In this document: positions 1 through 6,040 of the stretch, one piece after another
How positions within the stretch are numbered: the stretch's first letter is position 1
Layout of the letters: the number at the start of each line of letters is the position of its first letter
Assembly: GCA_016463265.1 (NCBI GenBank)
Contig: JAEMRP010000059.1
Coordinates: forward strand, 1-6,265
Direction: 5' to 3'
From: Microbacteriaceae bacterium
GTDB taxonomy: Bacteria; Actinomycetota; Actinomycetes; Actinomycetales; Microbacteriaceae
DNA: 6,265 bases
Program-made: the position numbers and the translations under genes
Notes under the pieces: model-generated
Seen by the model: only the letters and a program-made list of their open reading frames with translations
The model's database searches: none
Told to the model about the DNA's origin: nothing

Positions 1-2
1 GG

Positions 3-167
3 GGACGACACACAGTGGTTGATGCGCTCGTTTCGGCCTGTCTGGGCAGCGCGACTACACAGTTTCACGTGACCGTTCGATTGATTCCGCGCAACGGCGC
101 ATTAGTCATCGATGAAATTTCGCCCTGGGAGGACTCAACATGGTGCACCGTGTCGTCATCGCTCTGA
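3..167 (+). CDS. 3' end of an unidentified protein (partial, runs in from the left edge)
   Basis: A frame open from the window edge encodes 54 residues before a TGA at 165-167. The peptide has alternating hydrophobic residues (FHVTVRLIPRNGALVIDEI) followed by SPWEDSTWC, which resembles the last beta-strands of an extracytoplasmic or NTF2-like domain. That resemblance is an impression, not a family assignment. It would overlap the next gene by 28 bases, and the ribosome-binding site of the next gene lies inside it, so the two could be translationally coupled. The alternative plus-strand frame ends at 70-72 and looks less protein-like. The product is not identifiable from this fragment. Confidence 0.5.
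   Translation, partial: GRHTVVDALVSACLGSATTQFHVTVRLIPRNGALVIDEISPWEDSTWCTVSSSL
127..133 (+). promoter_or_regulatory. Ribosome-binding site of the secreted PKD-like protein
   Basis: GGGAGGA sits six bases before the ATG at 140. It is one of the strongest Shine-Dalgarno matches in the window. It fixes the start at 140, which also gives a proper signal peptide directly after the initiator. Confidence 0.75.
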
Positions 168-895
168 TCGTGGCGTTGGCGGCGACCGCGATGTCGGCCC
201 CCGCGACCGCCGTCTCGTGCAGCGGCGCACAGATTGCTGCGGGGTCGTGTTCAGTTGGTGGTGGCACAACCGACACCGGAGTCGACCTTTGGGGTGACGT
301 GACATCGGGCGGCTCATCAGGGGGCACTGACTCCGACGGGCCGGATGAATGCCCCGTCGTTGTCAACGGGCAGTGTGTCGGCTCGTCACCGCCTAAGGGC
401 GGTGGTGGACCGACGACCGTCAGCGATCTCGAATCGTTTCAACCGCGGTCACCGCAGCAGTTCGTCGAACCGACGGGATGGGCGATCCGACGGATCCCCG
501 CGAATTTTTGGTCCACCGCCCAGGCCCACGTTGTCTCGGGCAGACTGCTGGACCACCCCGCTCGCGTCCGATTTTCCCCCGTACTGTATCGGCGTTCCTT
601 TGGAGACGGTTCTCGGCAGACGAGTGAGAGTCCTGGCAAAACCTGGCGGGAACTCAGCCAGCCACCGTGGACACAAACACCGACGAGCCACTCGTACGCC
701 GAGACGGGAGATGTTCGAGTTCAGCTCGTCGTTTTTTACTCGGCAAAATTTAGATTCGGTTCTCAGGGCTGGCGGCCTCTTACCGGCCTCGTGAAGGCCA
801 GGGCGAATGACCTCACCGTCAGCGTTCTCGCGGCCGACACGGCCCTCGTTGATCGACCGTGTTCGCGAGGGGCATTTGGATGTCCCTTCGAGTGA
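140..895 (+). CDS. Secreted six-cysteine protein with a divergent PKD-like domain
   Basis: This 251-residue protein is predicted to be exported. Residues 1-24 form a Sec signal peptide (VHR, then a hydrophobic stretch ending PATA), with likely cleavage before VSCSG. Residues about 38-92 are a Gly/Ser/Asp-rich linker. Residues about 110-235 form a folded domain with a PKD-like signature: RFSPVLYRRSFGDGS near 143-158 and HSYAETGDVRVQLVVFY near 184-200. The usual Trp-Asp of the YxWDFGDG motif is replaced by Arg-Ser. Six cysteines (27, 37, 71, 79, 241, 248) fall in three close pairs, which suggests three local disulfides in an exported protein. From memory, similar proteins (signal peptide, PTGW/PANF segment, FGDG, TPTSH.Y..(P/T)G, closing cysteines) recur in Microbacteriaceae without a known function. 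There is no lipobox, transmembrane anchor or sorting motif, so it is probably released or wall-associated. An envelope protease lies just downstream. Confidence 0.8.
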   Translation: MVHRVVIALIVALAATAMSAPATAVSCSGAQIAAGSCSVGGGTTDTGVDLWGDVTSGGSSGGTDSDGPDECPVVVNGQCVGSSPPKGGGGPTTVSDLESFQPRSPQQFVEPTGWAIRRIPANFWSTAQAHVVSGRLLDHPARVRFSPVLYRRSFGDGSRQTSESPGKTWRELSQPPWTQTPTSHSYAETGDVRVQLVVFYSAKFRFGSQGWRPLTGLVKARANDLTVSVLAADTALVDRPCSRGAFGCPFE

Positions 896-938
896 AAAAT
901 CGAAACACTTCGAAAACTTTGGGAAATTCTTAGGAAAA
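894..938 (+). promoter_or_regulatory. Helically phased A-tract / 11-bp direct-repeat region upstream of the HtrA-like protease
   Basis: The gap before the protease is clearly AT-richer than its surroundings. It holds runs of A at 895-899, 903-905, 913-916, 924-926 and 935-938, the last four about 10.5-11.5 bases apart. Three adjacent 11-base units (905-915, 916-926, 927-937) all end in GAAA, and the last two share TTNGGAAA with one mismatch position. Tandem direct repeats with one helical turn of spacing are a common layout for response-regulator sites. In mycobacteria the regulator MprA, which controls the HtrA-like protease PepD, binds a pair of short direct repeats. An MprA-like envelope-stress operator is therefore possible; intrinsic DNA bending is the alternative. 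No clear -10/-35 pair was found here. Confidence 0.35.
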
Positions 939-956
939 GCGTCCACTCTTGAGGGT

Positions 957-2243
957 ATGGAAAACGAGAACGTCCCCACTCCCGCCCTTCGTAAACCTCG
1001 CGTTCGCAAACCCGTCATCGTGGTCGAGGCACCGCCCGCCCTTCGTAAACCTCGCGTTCGCAAACCCGTCATCGTGGTCGAGGCACCGCCCGTCATCGAG
1101 CAGGAGCCGACACCCGAGCCGCGCCAGCCGTTCCTTGTCGGTGACATCCCCGTCAAAACGGCCGCGGCAATCGCGGTCATTGCTGGATTGATCGGAGGCG
1201 GTGCGGGCGTTGCAATCACCGGGTTGACCGGAGCGACGTATCGAACGGTCGTGCAGCCTCAAGTCGTCACCATCAACGGGTCCACGGCCACCAGTTTGGC
1301 GACCGCCGTCGCGGCAAAAGCCTTGCCGTCCGTAGTCACCATCGAAGTCTCGGGAGCGTCCGCTGCTGGCTCGGGTTCCGGCGTGATCCATTCCGAGAAC
1401 GGATTCATCATCACCAACAGCCACGTGGTCACAGTCGGAGGCGCGGAAGAGACACCGTCGATTCGCGTGACACTGAGCGACGGCCGATTGTTCCCCGCAA
1501 CCGTCGTCGGCACCGACCAGATTCTCGATATTGCGGTCATCAAAATCGACGCGACGGGACTCATACCCGTCGTCTTCGGCGACGCGGATTCCATCACGGT
1601 GGGAAGCGAGGTCATCGCTATCGGCGCACCCCTCGGGCTTCAGAACACGGTCACGGATGGCGTCGTTTCGGCCCTTAACCGGTCGATCACCATTTCAAAC
1701 GAGGGCGACGGATTCAACTTCGACCTTCCGGGTAACGAGCAGTCAGCCCTTGCGCAAGACCTTTCCCTGCCCGTCATTCAAACGGACGCCTCGATCAACC
1801 CCGGGAACTCCGGGGGTGCTCTACTCAACACCCGCGGAGAACTCGTCGGAATCAACGTCGCGATCGCGAGCAGTGGATCGTCCTCCGGTTCCATCGGGGT
1901 TGGATTCGCGCTTCCGGCAACACTCGTGAAACGCGTCACGACGGATCTCATCGATAACGGTTCCGCCAAACACGGTCGAATCGGTGCGATGGTGAGCGCC
2001 GTCGCCACCTCGAGCGGTGTGATTGGGGCCACCATTCGCGGTGTCGATCCGGGCTCGCCGGCCGAAGCAGCGGGAATGGTCAAGGGAGACGTCGTCACTA
2101 TGTTCAACGGGGTTCCGATTAGAGACGAAGTCGACATCACCGCGCAGGTTCGTTCGCTTCGCCCAGGGGACGTGGCGACATTCACCTATGTTCGAGGCGG
2201 GGTTTCCCGCACAGGTTCGGTGACGATGGGCTCACTCGAGTAG
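957..2243 (+). CDS. htrA: Membrane-anchored HtrA/DegP-type trypsin-like serine protease with one PDZ domain
   Basis: This 428-residue protein is predicted to degrade or process misfolded extracytoplasmic proteins. Residues 1-65 form a Pro/Lys/Arg-rich cytoplasmic tail containing an exact 18-residue duplication. Residues about 68-93 (KTAAAIAVIAGLIGGGAGVA) are one transmembrane helix, which places the rest outside the membrane. The S1C protease domain spans about 110-335 and has the full triad: His156 in TNSHVV, Asp191 in LDIAVI and Ser285 in NPGNSGGAL. One PDZ domain covers about 340-425 (GSPAEAAGMVKGDVV...FNG). This architecture matches actinobacterial PepD/HtrA proteins. The ATG at 957 was chosen although GAGGG lies only one base before it. 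The frame stays open upstream to an ATG at 807, but that would overlap the preceding gene by 89 bases, has no good ribosome-binding site and adds a poorly conserved-looking 50 residues. The family call is very secure; the start is moderately so. Confidence 0.9.
   Translation: MENENVPTPALRKPRVRKPVIVVEAPPALRKPRVRKPVIVVEAPPVIEQEPTPEPRQPFLVGDIPVKTAAAIAVIAGLIGGGAGVAITGLTGATYRTVVQPQVVTINGSTATSLATAVAAKALPSVVTIEVSGASAAGSGSGVIHSENGFIITNSHVVTVGGAEETPSIRVTLSDGRLFPATVVGTDQILDIAVIKIDATGLIPVVFGDADSITVGSEVIAIGAPLGLQNTVTDGVVSALNRSITISNEGDGFNFDLPGNEQSALAQDLSLPVIQTDASINPGNSGGALLNTRGELVGINVAIASSGSSSGSIGVGFALPATLVKRVTTDLIDNGSAKHGRIGAMVSAVATSSGVIGATIRGVDPGSPAEAAGMVKGDVVTMFNGVPIRDEVDITAQVRSLRPGDVATFTYVRGGVSRTGSVTMGSLE
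981..1088 (+). repeat. Perfect 54-bp tandem duplication (two copies) inside htrA
   Basis: Bases 981-1034 are repeated without a mismatch at 1035-1088. The unit is a multiple of three, so the reading frame is kept and each copy encodes 18 residues, PALRKPRVRKPVIVVEAP. Only four bases of a third copy follow. The copies lie in the cytoplasmic tail before the membrane helix. Full identity including third codon positions points to a recent slippage or recombination event, or to an assembly artefact. Confidence 0.97.
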
Positions 2244-2253
2244 CACTCGCGCG

Positions 2254-2259
2254 TACACT
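2254..2259 (+). promoter_or_regulatory. Likely -10 element of a leaderless transcript for the DUF3039 gene
   Basis: TACACT fits the TANNNT consensus of the actinobacterial housekeeping sigma factor and ends six bases before the ATG at 2266. Transcription would then start at or next to the initiator ATG. There is no Shine-Dalgarno sequence in the 22 bases between the htrA stop and this ATG, which supports leaderless initiation. No convincing -35 hexamer is seen at the expected distance, inside the end of htrA. Confidence 0.6.
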
Positions 2260-2265
2260 AATCGC

Positions 2266-2529
2266 ATGACCTCCGAGAGCCAAACCCCCGGATCGAGTGA
2301 CGTGCTTGACCGCGAACTCGAGGAACTCCTCGAGAACAATGTCACGGACGACGGAGACCACGACAAATTCTCGCACTATGTCCAGAAGGACAAGATTGTC
2401 GAGGCCGCGGTCACAGGCAAGCCCGTTCGTGCTCTCTGTGGCAAGAAATGGCTCCCGAATTCGAACCCGGATCGATTCCCGATTTGCCCAACGTGTAAAG
2501 AAATCTACGAGCGATTGCGAGACGAGTAG
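2266..2529 (+). CDS. DUF3039 family protein, small putative zinc-binding protein
   Basis: This is an 87-residue cytoplasmic protein. After an acidic N-terminal stretch (LDRELEELLENNVTDDGD), the conserved core reads FSHYVQKDKIVEAAVTGKPV, then ALCGKKW, then ICPTCKEIY. His37, Cys58, Cys74 and Cys77 could form a His/Cys zinc site. These features match DUF3039 as I know it from Actinobacteria; its function is not established. The start at 2266 is supported by the leaderless -10 geometry and by full family-like length. It is followed only five bases later by pncB, a pairing I recall as recurrent in this group, which suggests co-expression but does not reveal a role. The metal ligands are inferred from spacing only. 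Confidence 0.88.
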   Translation: MTSESQTPGSSDVLDRELEELLENNVTDDGDHDKFSHYVQKDKIVEAAVTGKPVRALCGKKWLPNSNPDRFPICPTCKEIYERLRDE

Positions 2530-2534
2530 CCGTT

Positions 2535-3833
2535 ATGGCGAATTCGACCGCGCTGTTTACCGACCGATACGAACTGACCATGATTGACGCCGCCCTGCGC
2601 GCCGGTCGTGCAGAACGTCGGTGTGTATTCGAGGTGTTTTCGCGGCGACTCCATGCCGGTCGTCGATACGGTGTGTTTGCCGGAGTCGGCCGCCTGCTCG
2701 ATGCGATTGAGTCGTTCCGATTCGATGACGAAATAGTGAGTTGGCTCTCGTCCGAAAAGGTCGTGTCGACCACGGCCCTCGAATATCTGTCGACCTACAG
2801 TTTCTCGGGGGATGTCCGCGGGTATCGAGAGGGTGAACTGTTTTTTCCCGGCTCACCCGTGCTCGAAATCGAGGGCTCGTTCGCCGAAGCGGTGATTCTC
2901 GAGACCATCGTGTTGTCGATTCTTAATTACGACAGTGCGGTCGCCACGGCCGCGTCGCGAATGACGACGGCAGCTGACGGCAAACCGTTGATCGAGATGG
3001 GCTCGCGCCGAACCTCGGAAGGCAGCGGTGTCGCCGCTGCCCGCGCCGCGTTCATCGCAGGTTTCTCGGCAACGTCCAACCTTGAAGCTGGCCGCACCTG
3101 GGGAATCCCGACCCGCGGAACTTCGGCACATTCTTTTACGTTGCTCTACGACTCAGAGGAAGAAGCCTTTCGCGCCCAGGTCGCCGCGTTCGGCACGGAC
3201 ACCACGCTGCTGATTGACACTTTCGACATCCCCAGCGCCGTTGAAACGGCGATTCGAGTTGCCGGTCCAACACTCGGTGCTGTGCGAATCGATTCTGGCG
3301 ACTTGCCCTCGTTGGTGCGTAGCGTTCGCGCGCAACTTGACGGACTCGGTGCAACGAAAACAAAAATCGTCGTGACCAACGATCTCAACGAGAACACCAT
3401 CGCGTCGCTGCAAAGCGCACCGGTCGATGTGTTCGGAGTTGGCACAGCGGTCGTGACCGGCTCTGGAGCGCCGGCGGCCGGGATGGTCTACAAACTTGTC
3501 GAACATCAGGACGCGTCGGGCAATTGGGTGGCCGTCTCGAAACGTTCGCCCGAAAAGCAGAACCCCGCTGGCCGAAAGGTCGCGCATCGTCGACTGGTCG
3601 ATGGGATTGCGACGGAGGAAGTGGTCGACCTCGGACAGAAAGATTCGACGGTCGATGCGGGTCGCTCTCTCATCCATGCCTTCATCACGGGTGGCGTCAT
3701 GCACGATGACTACCGCGGTGCGACGGGCGTTGCACGTGCGCGTGATCACCACGCCATCGCTCTAGCCGAACTCCCGGCGGCGGGGCGCCGCTTGTCTCCT
3801 GGTGACCCCGCTATCCCGACGGTCTTCTGTTGA
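2535..3833 (+). CDS. pncB: Nicotinate phosphoribosyltransferase (NAD salvage)
   Basis: This 432-residue cytosolic enzyme, in the family of EC 6.3.4.21, joins nicotinate and PRPP to give nicotinate mononucleotide with ATP hydrolysis. It is the entry step of the Preiss-Handler route to NAD. Diagnostic segments are ALFTDRYELTM at the N-terminus, EMGSRRTSEGSG around 154-164, and RGTSAHSF at 194-201, whose His199 corresponds to the histidine phosphorylated in characterised family members. Further matches are LLIDTFD at 225-231, RIDSGDL at 251-257, TNDLNE at 281-286 and GVGTAVVTGSGAPAAGMVYKL around 301-321. The C-terminus GDPAIPTVFC is typical. Length fits the bacterial family. No strong Shine-Dalgarno precedes the ATG, and the DUF3039 stop lies five bases upstream, so translational coupling is likely. 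The tail KQNPAGRK differs slightly from the usual GGRK form. Confidence 0.95.
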   Translation: MANSTALFTDRYELTMIDAALRAGRAERRCVFEVFSRRLHAGRRYGVFAGVGRLLDAIESFRFDDEIVSWLSSEKVVSTTALEYLSTYSFSGDVRGYREGELFFPGSPVLEIEGSFAEAVILETIVLSILNYDSAVATAASRMTTAADGKPLIEMGSRRTSEGSGVAAARAAFIAGFSATSNLEAGRTWGIPTRGTSAHSFTLLYDSEEEAFRAQVAAFGTDTTLLIDTFDIPSAVETAIRVAGPTLGAVRIDSGDLPSLVRSVRAQLDGLGATKTKIVVTNDLNENTIASLQSAPVDVFGVGTAVVTGSGAPAAGMVYKLVEHQDASGNWVAVSKRSPEKQNPAGRKVAHRRLVDGIATEEVVDLGQKDSTVDAGRSLIHAFITGGVMHDDYRGATGVARARDHHAIALAELPAAGRRLSPGDPAIPTVFC

Positions 3834-3839
3834 CGTTAG

Positions 3840-3845
3840 TAGGCT
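3840..3845 (+). promoter_or_regulatory. Likely -10 element giving a leaderless murI transcript
   Basis: TAGGCT matches TANNNT and ends six bases before the murI ATG at 3852, the same spacing as at the DUF3039 gene. The intervening bases are AAAAAG, with no ribosome-binding site between promoter and start. It lies in the 18-base gap after pncB. AGTAGG at 3838-3843 could act as a weak Shine-Dalgarno in a read-through transcript, so the two interpretations are not exclusive. No good -35 hexamer is seen. Confidence 0.5.
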
Positions 3846-3851
3846 AAAAAG

Positions 3852-4712
3852 ATGAATCGAGATGCGAGCATCGGAATCGTCGACAGCGGTGTCGGTGGAT
3901 TGACGGTTGCGCGCGCGGTCATCGACCAATTGCCGAACGAATCAATCCGATACATCGGTGATACTGCTCACGGCCCCTACGGGCCGCTAGCCATCGCCGA
4001 GGTTCGCGAACACGCCCTCGGACTTCTCGACGAACTTGCGGATCAGGGTGTCAAGTTACTCGTCATCGCATGTAACACCGCATCCGCCGCAATGTTTCGC
4101 GACGCCAAAGAGCGGTATACCGACCGACGCGGAATCCCGGTGATCGAAGTGATTCAACCGGCGGTTCGACAGGCGGTGTCACGAACTCGAACGAAGCGCA
4201 TCGGCGTTATCGGGACCGAGGGCACCATCAAATCTGGTGCGTACCAAGATTCGTTTGTCGCGGACCCTGGAATTGAGGTCACCGCTGTTGCGTGCCCGCG
4301 GTTTGTCGAGTTTGTTGAGGCGGGGGTGACGAGTGGCGAGGAACTGTTCGCCGTCGCCAACGACTACCTTGCGCCCCTCAAGGCCGCCAAGGTGGACACT
4401 CTCGTCCTCGGATGCACGCATTATCCACTCATTTCGGCGGCGATTCAATACGTGATGGGACCCGACGTATCCCTGGTGTCGAGCGATGACGCGACGGCGT
4501 ACGAGGTTTACCAAACTCTCGTTACTCACGATCTGCTTCGAACTTCAACGACCCCGGCCGTTCACTCTTTCGAGACGACGGGCGAGGACCGCGAACGATT
4601 CCGCGAGTTGGCCCACCGATTCCTCGGGCCTGAAATCAATCGCGTTGAGGACTTCTCGACCGGTGCTTTCACTCTTCCCACACGAATTGAACTGGAGAAC
4701 ACTGACTCATGA
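3852..4712 (+). CDS. murI: Glutamate racemase
   Basis: This 286-residue cytosolic enzyme (EC 5.1.1.3) is cofactor-independent and converts L-glutamate to the D-glutamate used in peptidoglycan stem peptides. The N-terminus [15 protein letters not shown] carries the conserved Asp11-Ser pair. The two catalytic cysteines are both present: Cys74 in ACNTAS and Cys188 in GCTHYPL. PYGP at 42-45 and GVIGTEGTI near 118-126 are also typical. Length is normal for the family, with a short extra C-terminal tail (about 270-286). The ATG follows the pncB stop by 18 bases and has its own probable -10 element. Its stop overlaps the rph start by four bases (ATGA), so it heads a coupled murI-rph-rdgB cluster. 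I recall this gene order from other Actinobacteria. Confidence 0.96.
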   Translation: MNRDASIGIVDSGVGGLTVARAVIDQLPNESIRYIGDTAHGPYGPLAIAEVREHALGLLDELADQGVKLLVIACNTASAAMFRDAKERYTDRRGIPVIEVIQPAVRQAVSRTRTKRIGVIGTEGTIKSGAYQDSFVADPGIEVTAVACPRFVEFVEAGVTSGEELFAVANDYLAPLKAAKVDTLVLGCTHYPLISAAIQYVMGPDVSLVSSDDATAYEVYQTLVTHDLLRTSTTPAVHSFETTGEDRERFRELAHRFLGPEINRVEDFSTGAFTLPTRIELENTDS

Positions 4713-5443
4713 CTCGCATCGATGGCCGCACCAACGACGAACTTCGACCCGTGATCATCGAACGCGGGTGGTCCGCGCAGGCCGAGGGCAGTGCTCTCAT
4801 CTCGTTCGGAAACACCAAGGTGCTCTGCACAGCATCATTCACCAATGGTGTTCCTCGTTGGATGTCGGGCAAAGGCACGGGTTGGGTCACCGCGGAATAC
4901 GCGATGTTGCCCCGCTCCACCAATGAACGCAACGACCGTGAGAGTGTCAAGGGGCGAATCGGTGGACGCACTCACGAAATTTCGCGCCTGATTGGCCGAA
5001 GCCTGCGCGCTGTTGTCGACATGAAGGCGCTTGGCGAAAACACCATTGTCATCGACTGTGACGTGCTGCAGGCGGACGGGGGAACGCGCACCGCCGCGGT
5101 TACCGGCGCGTACGTGGCCCTGCACGATGCGATCGAGTGGGGCCGCGCAAAGGGCTTTATCGGCAAGAATGCTACCGCGTTGATTGATTCGGTCGCCGCG
5201 ATCAGCGTCGGAATCATCGACGGAACGCCAATGCTGGACCTGCAGTACACCGAGGACGTCCGCGCGGAAACGGATATGAATGTCGTTGCAACGGGCCGAG
5301 GTCTATTTGTCGAGGTGCAGGGTACGGCCGAGGGCGCACCGTTTGACAAATCCGAACTGGACGCACTGCTCACCTTGGCGACCAACGGAACCGCGCGTCT
5401 GACCGAAATCCAGGCGGCCACGTTGGCGGTGTCGTCCTCGTGA
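4709..5443 (+). CDS. rph: Ribonuclease PH (tRNA nucleotidyltransferase)
   Basis: This 244-residue phosphorolytic 3'-to-5' exoribonuclease (EC 2.7.7.56) trims the 3' ends of tRNA precursors, using phosphate and releasing nucleoside diphosphates. Family members form a hexameric ring. Seen here: [13 protein letters not shown] at the N-terminus, [14 protein letters not shown] near 58-71, [18 protein letters not shown] at 83-100, and [14 protein letters not shown] near 117-130 with the phosphate-site Arg127. [18 protein letters not shown] follows near 176-193 with acidic residues Asp177 and Asp183 at the expected metal-site positions. Length is the full family size, so it is not a truncated rph allele. 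The start overlaps the murI stop (ATGA) and a GGAGA at 4694-4698 lies ten bases before it. The end overlaps the rdgB start by four bases. Confidence 0.96.
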   Translation: MTRIDGRTNDELRPVIIERGWSAQAEGSALISFGNTKVLCTASFTNGVPRWMSGKGTGWVTAEYAMLPRSTNERNDRESVKGRIGGRTHEISRLIGRSLRAVVDMKALGENTIVIDCDVLQADGGTRTAAVTGAYVALHDAIEWGRAKGFIGKNATALIDSVAAISVGIIDGTPMLDLQYTEDVRAETDMNVVATGRGLFVEVQGTAEGAPFDKSELDALLTLATNGTARLTEIQAATLAVSSS

Positions 5444-6030
5444 AGACCGTGGTTGTCGCTACCCACAACGCCCACAAACTTGCCGAGATCGAAATGACGA
5501 TGAAGGCGTTGCTGGGTCCGGGGATTGAACTCGTCCAGGTGGACGGCACAGCGCCGGTTGAGGACGGCGCAACCTTCGAAGAGAATGCGTTGATCAAGGC
5601 CCGCGCCGCGTTCCGCGATTCTGGCCAACCCTCGCTGGCGGATGATTCGGGAATATGTGTCGATGCGCTTGATGGGGCTCCGGGAGTTCACTCCGCGCGC
5701 TACTCCGAGGATGGCTCCGATTCCGCAAACCTTGCGCTTCTGCTGGCAAACATGAAGGGTGCGACGAATCGAGCCGCGACGTTTGTTTGCGCGGTCGCGT
5801 TCGTCACGAAGAACGGAGAGCGCGTTGTTCGCGCAGAGTGGCCGGGAGTGCTTCGCGCAGTGGCGAAGGGGAAGAACGGGTTTGGCTACGACCCGATATT
5901 CGCACCGAATGGGGTGACGGGAACGGCCGCCGAAATGTCCGCGCTGGAAAAAGCCGCGTTGAGCCATCGCGGTCGGGCTTTGGGACTCATCGCTCCCGCG
6001 GTCAATCGATATTTCCAGTCGACAAATTAG
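5440..6030 (+). CDS. rdgB: RdgB/HAM1 family dITP/XTP pyrophosphatase
   Basis: This 196-residue cytosolic nucleoside triphosphate pyrophosphatase (EC 3.6.1.66) hydrolyses ITP, dITP and XTP to monophosphates, keeping deaminated purines out of nucleic acids. The N-terminal [11 protein letters not shown] (residues 7-17) is the substrate-binding T.N..K motif. FEENALIKA at 46-54 and LADDSG at 66-71 supply the acidic metal and catalytic residues. PGVHSARY at 81-88, [11 protein letters not shown] at 144-154 and SHRGRAL at 175-181 complete the signature. It uses a GTG start that overlaps the rph stop by four bases (GTGA) with only a weak upstream GGCGG, which suggests translation coupled to rph. The loop before GFGYDP reads AKGKN instead of the more usual PRG-type sequence, a minor variation. 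Length is standard. Confidence 0.95.
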   Translation: MKTVVVATHNAHKLAEIEMTMKALLGPGIELVQVDGTAPVEDGATFEENALIKARAAFRDSGQPSLADDSGICVDALDGAPGVHSARYSEDGSDSANLALLLANMKGATNRAATFVCAVAFVTKNGERVVRAEWPGVLRAVAKGKNGFGYDPIFAPNGVTGTAAEMSALEKAALSHRGRALGLIAPAVNRYFQSTN

Positions 6031-6036
6031 GGGGAG
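6031..6036 (+). promoter_or_regulatory. Ribosome-binding site of the Nramp transporter gene
   Basis: GGGGAG directly follows the rdgB stop and ends four bases before the GTG at 6041. It supports that non-ATG start, which also places the initiator just before the first membrane helix. Confidence 0.7.
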
Positions 6037-6040
6037 CCTT

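Noticed and set aside
345..794. Plus-strand open frame overlapping the PKD-like gene in another frame
   Set aside because: The product is Arg/Ser/Pro-rich, with no start signal and no family features. The overlapping frame has a clear signal peptide, strong ribosome-binding site and domain.
807..956. N-terminal extension of the htrA reading frame
   Set aside because: It overlaps the secreted protein's coding end, lacks a good start signal and covers the AT-rich phased region that looks regulatory. It is kept only as an uncertainty about the start.
449..1219. Minus-strand open frame of 256 codons opposite the PKD-like gene and the htrA N-terminus
   Set aside because: Its repeated GGASTTMTGLRTR peptide is only the antisense reading of the 54-bp duplication. 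No ribosome-binding site or family resemblance was seen.
2317..2334. Perfect 8-base inverted repeat with a 2-base centre, CTCGAGGA...TCCTCGAG
   Set aside because: It falls within DUF3039 codons for ELEELLE, where alternating Leu and Glu codons naturally give such symmetry. There is no U-tract, so it is not a terminator. An operator role cannot be excluded but has no other support.
3830..3835. TTGACG as a -35 element for murI
   Set aside because: It ends only four bases before the -10 candidate at 3840 and includes the pncB stop codon, so the spacing is wrong for a sigma-70-type promoter.
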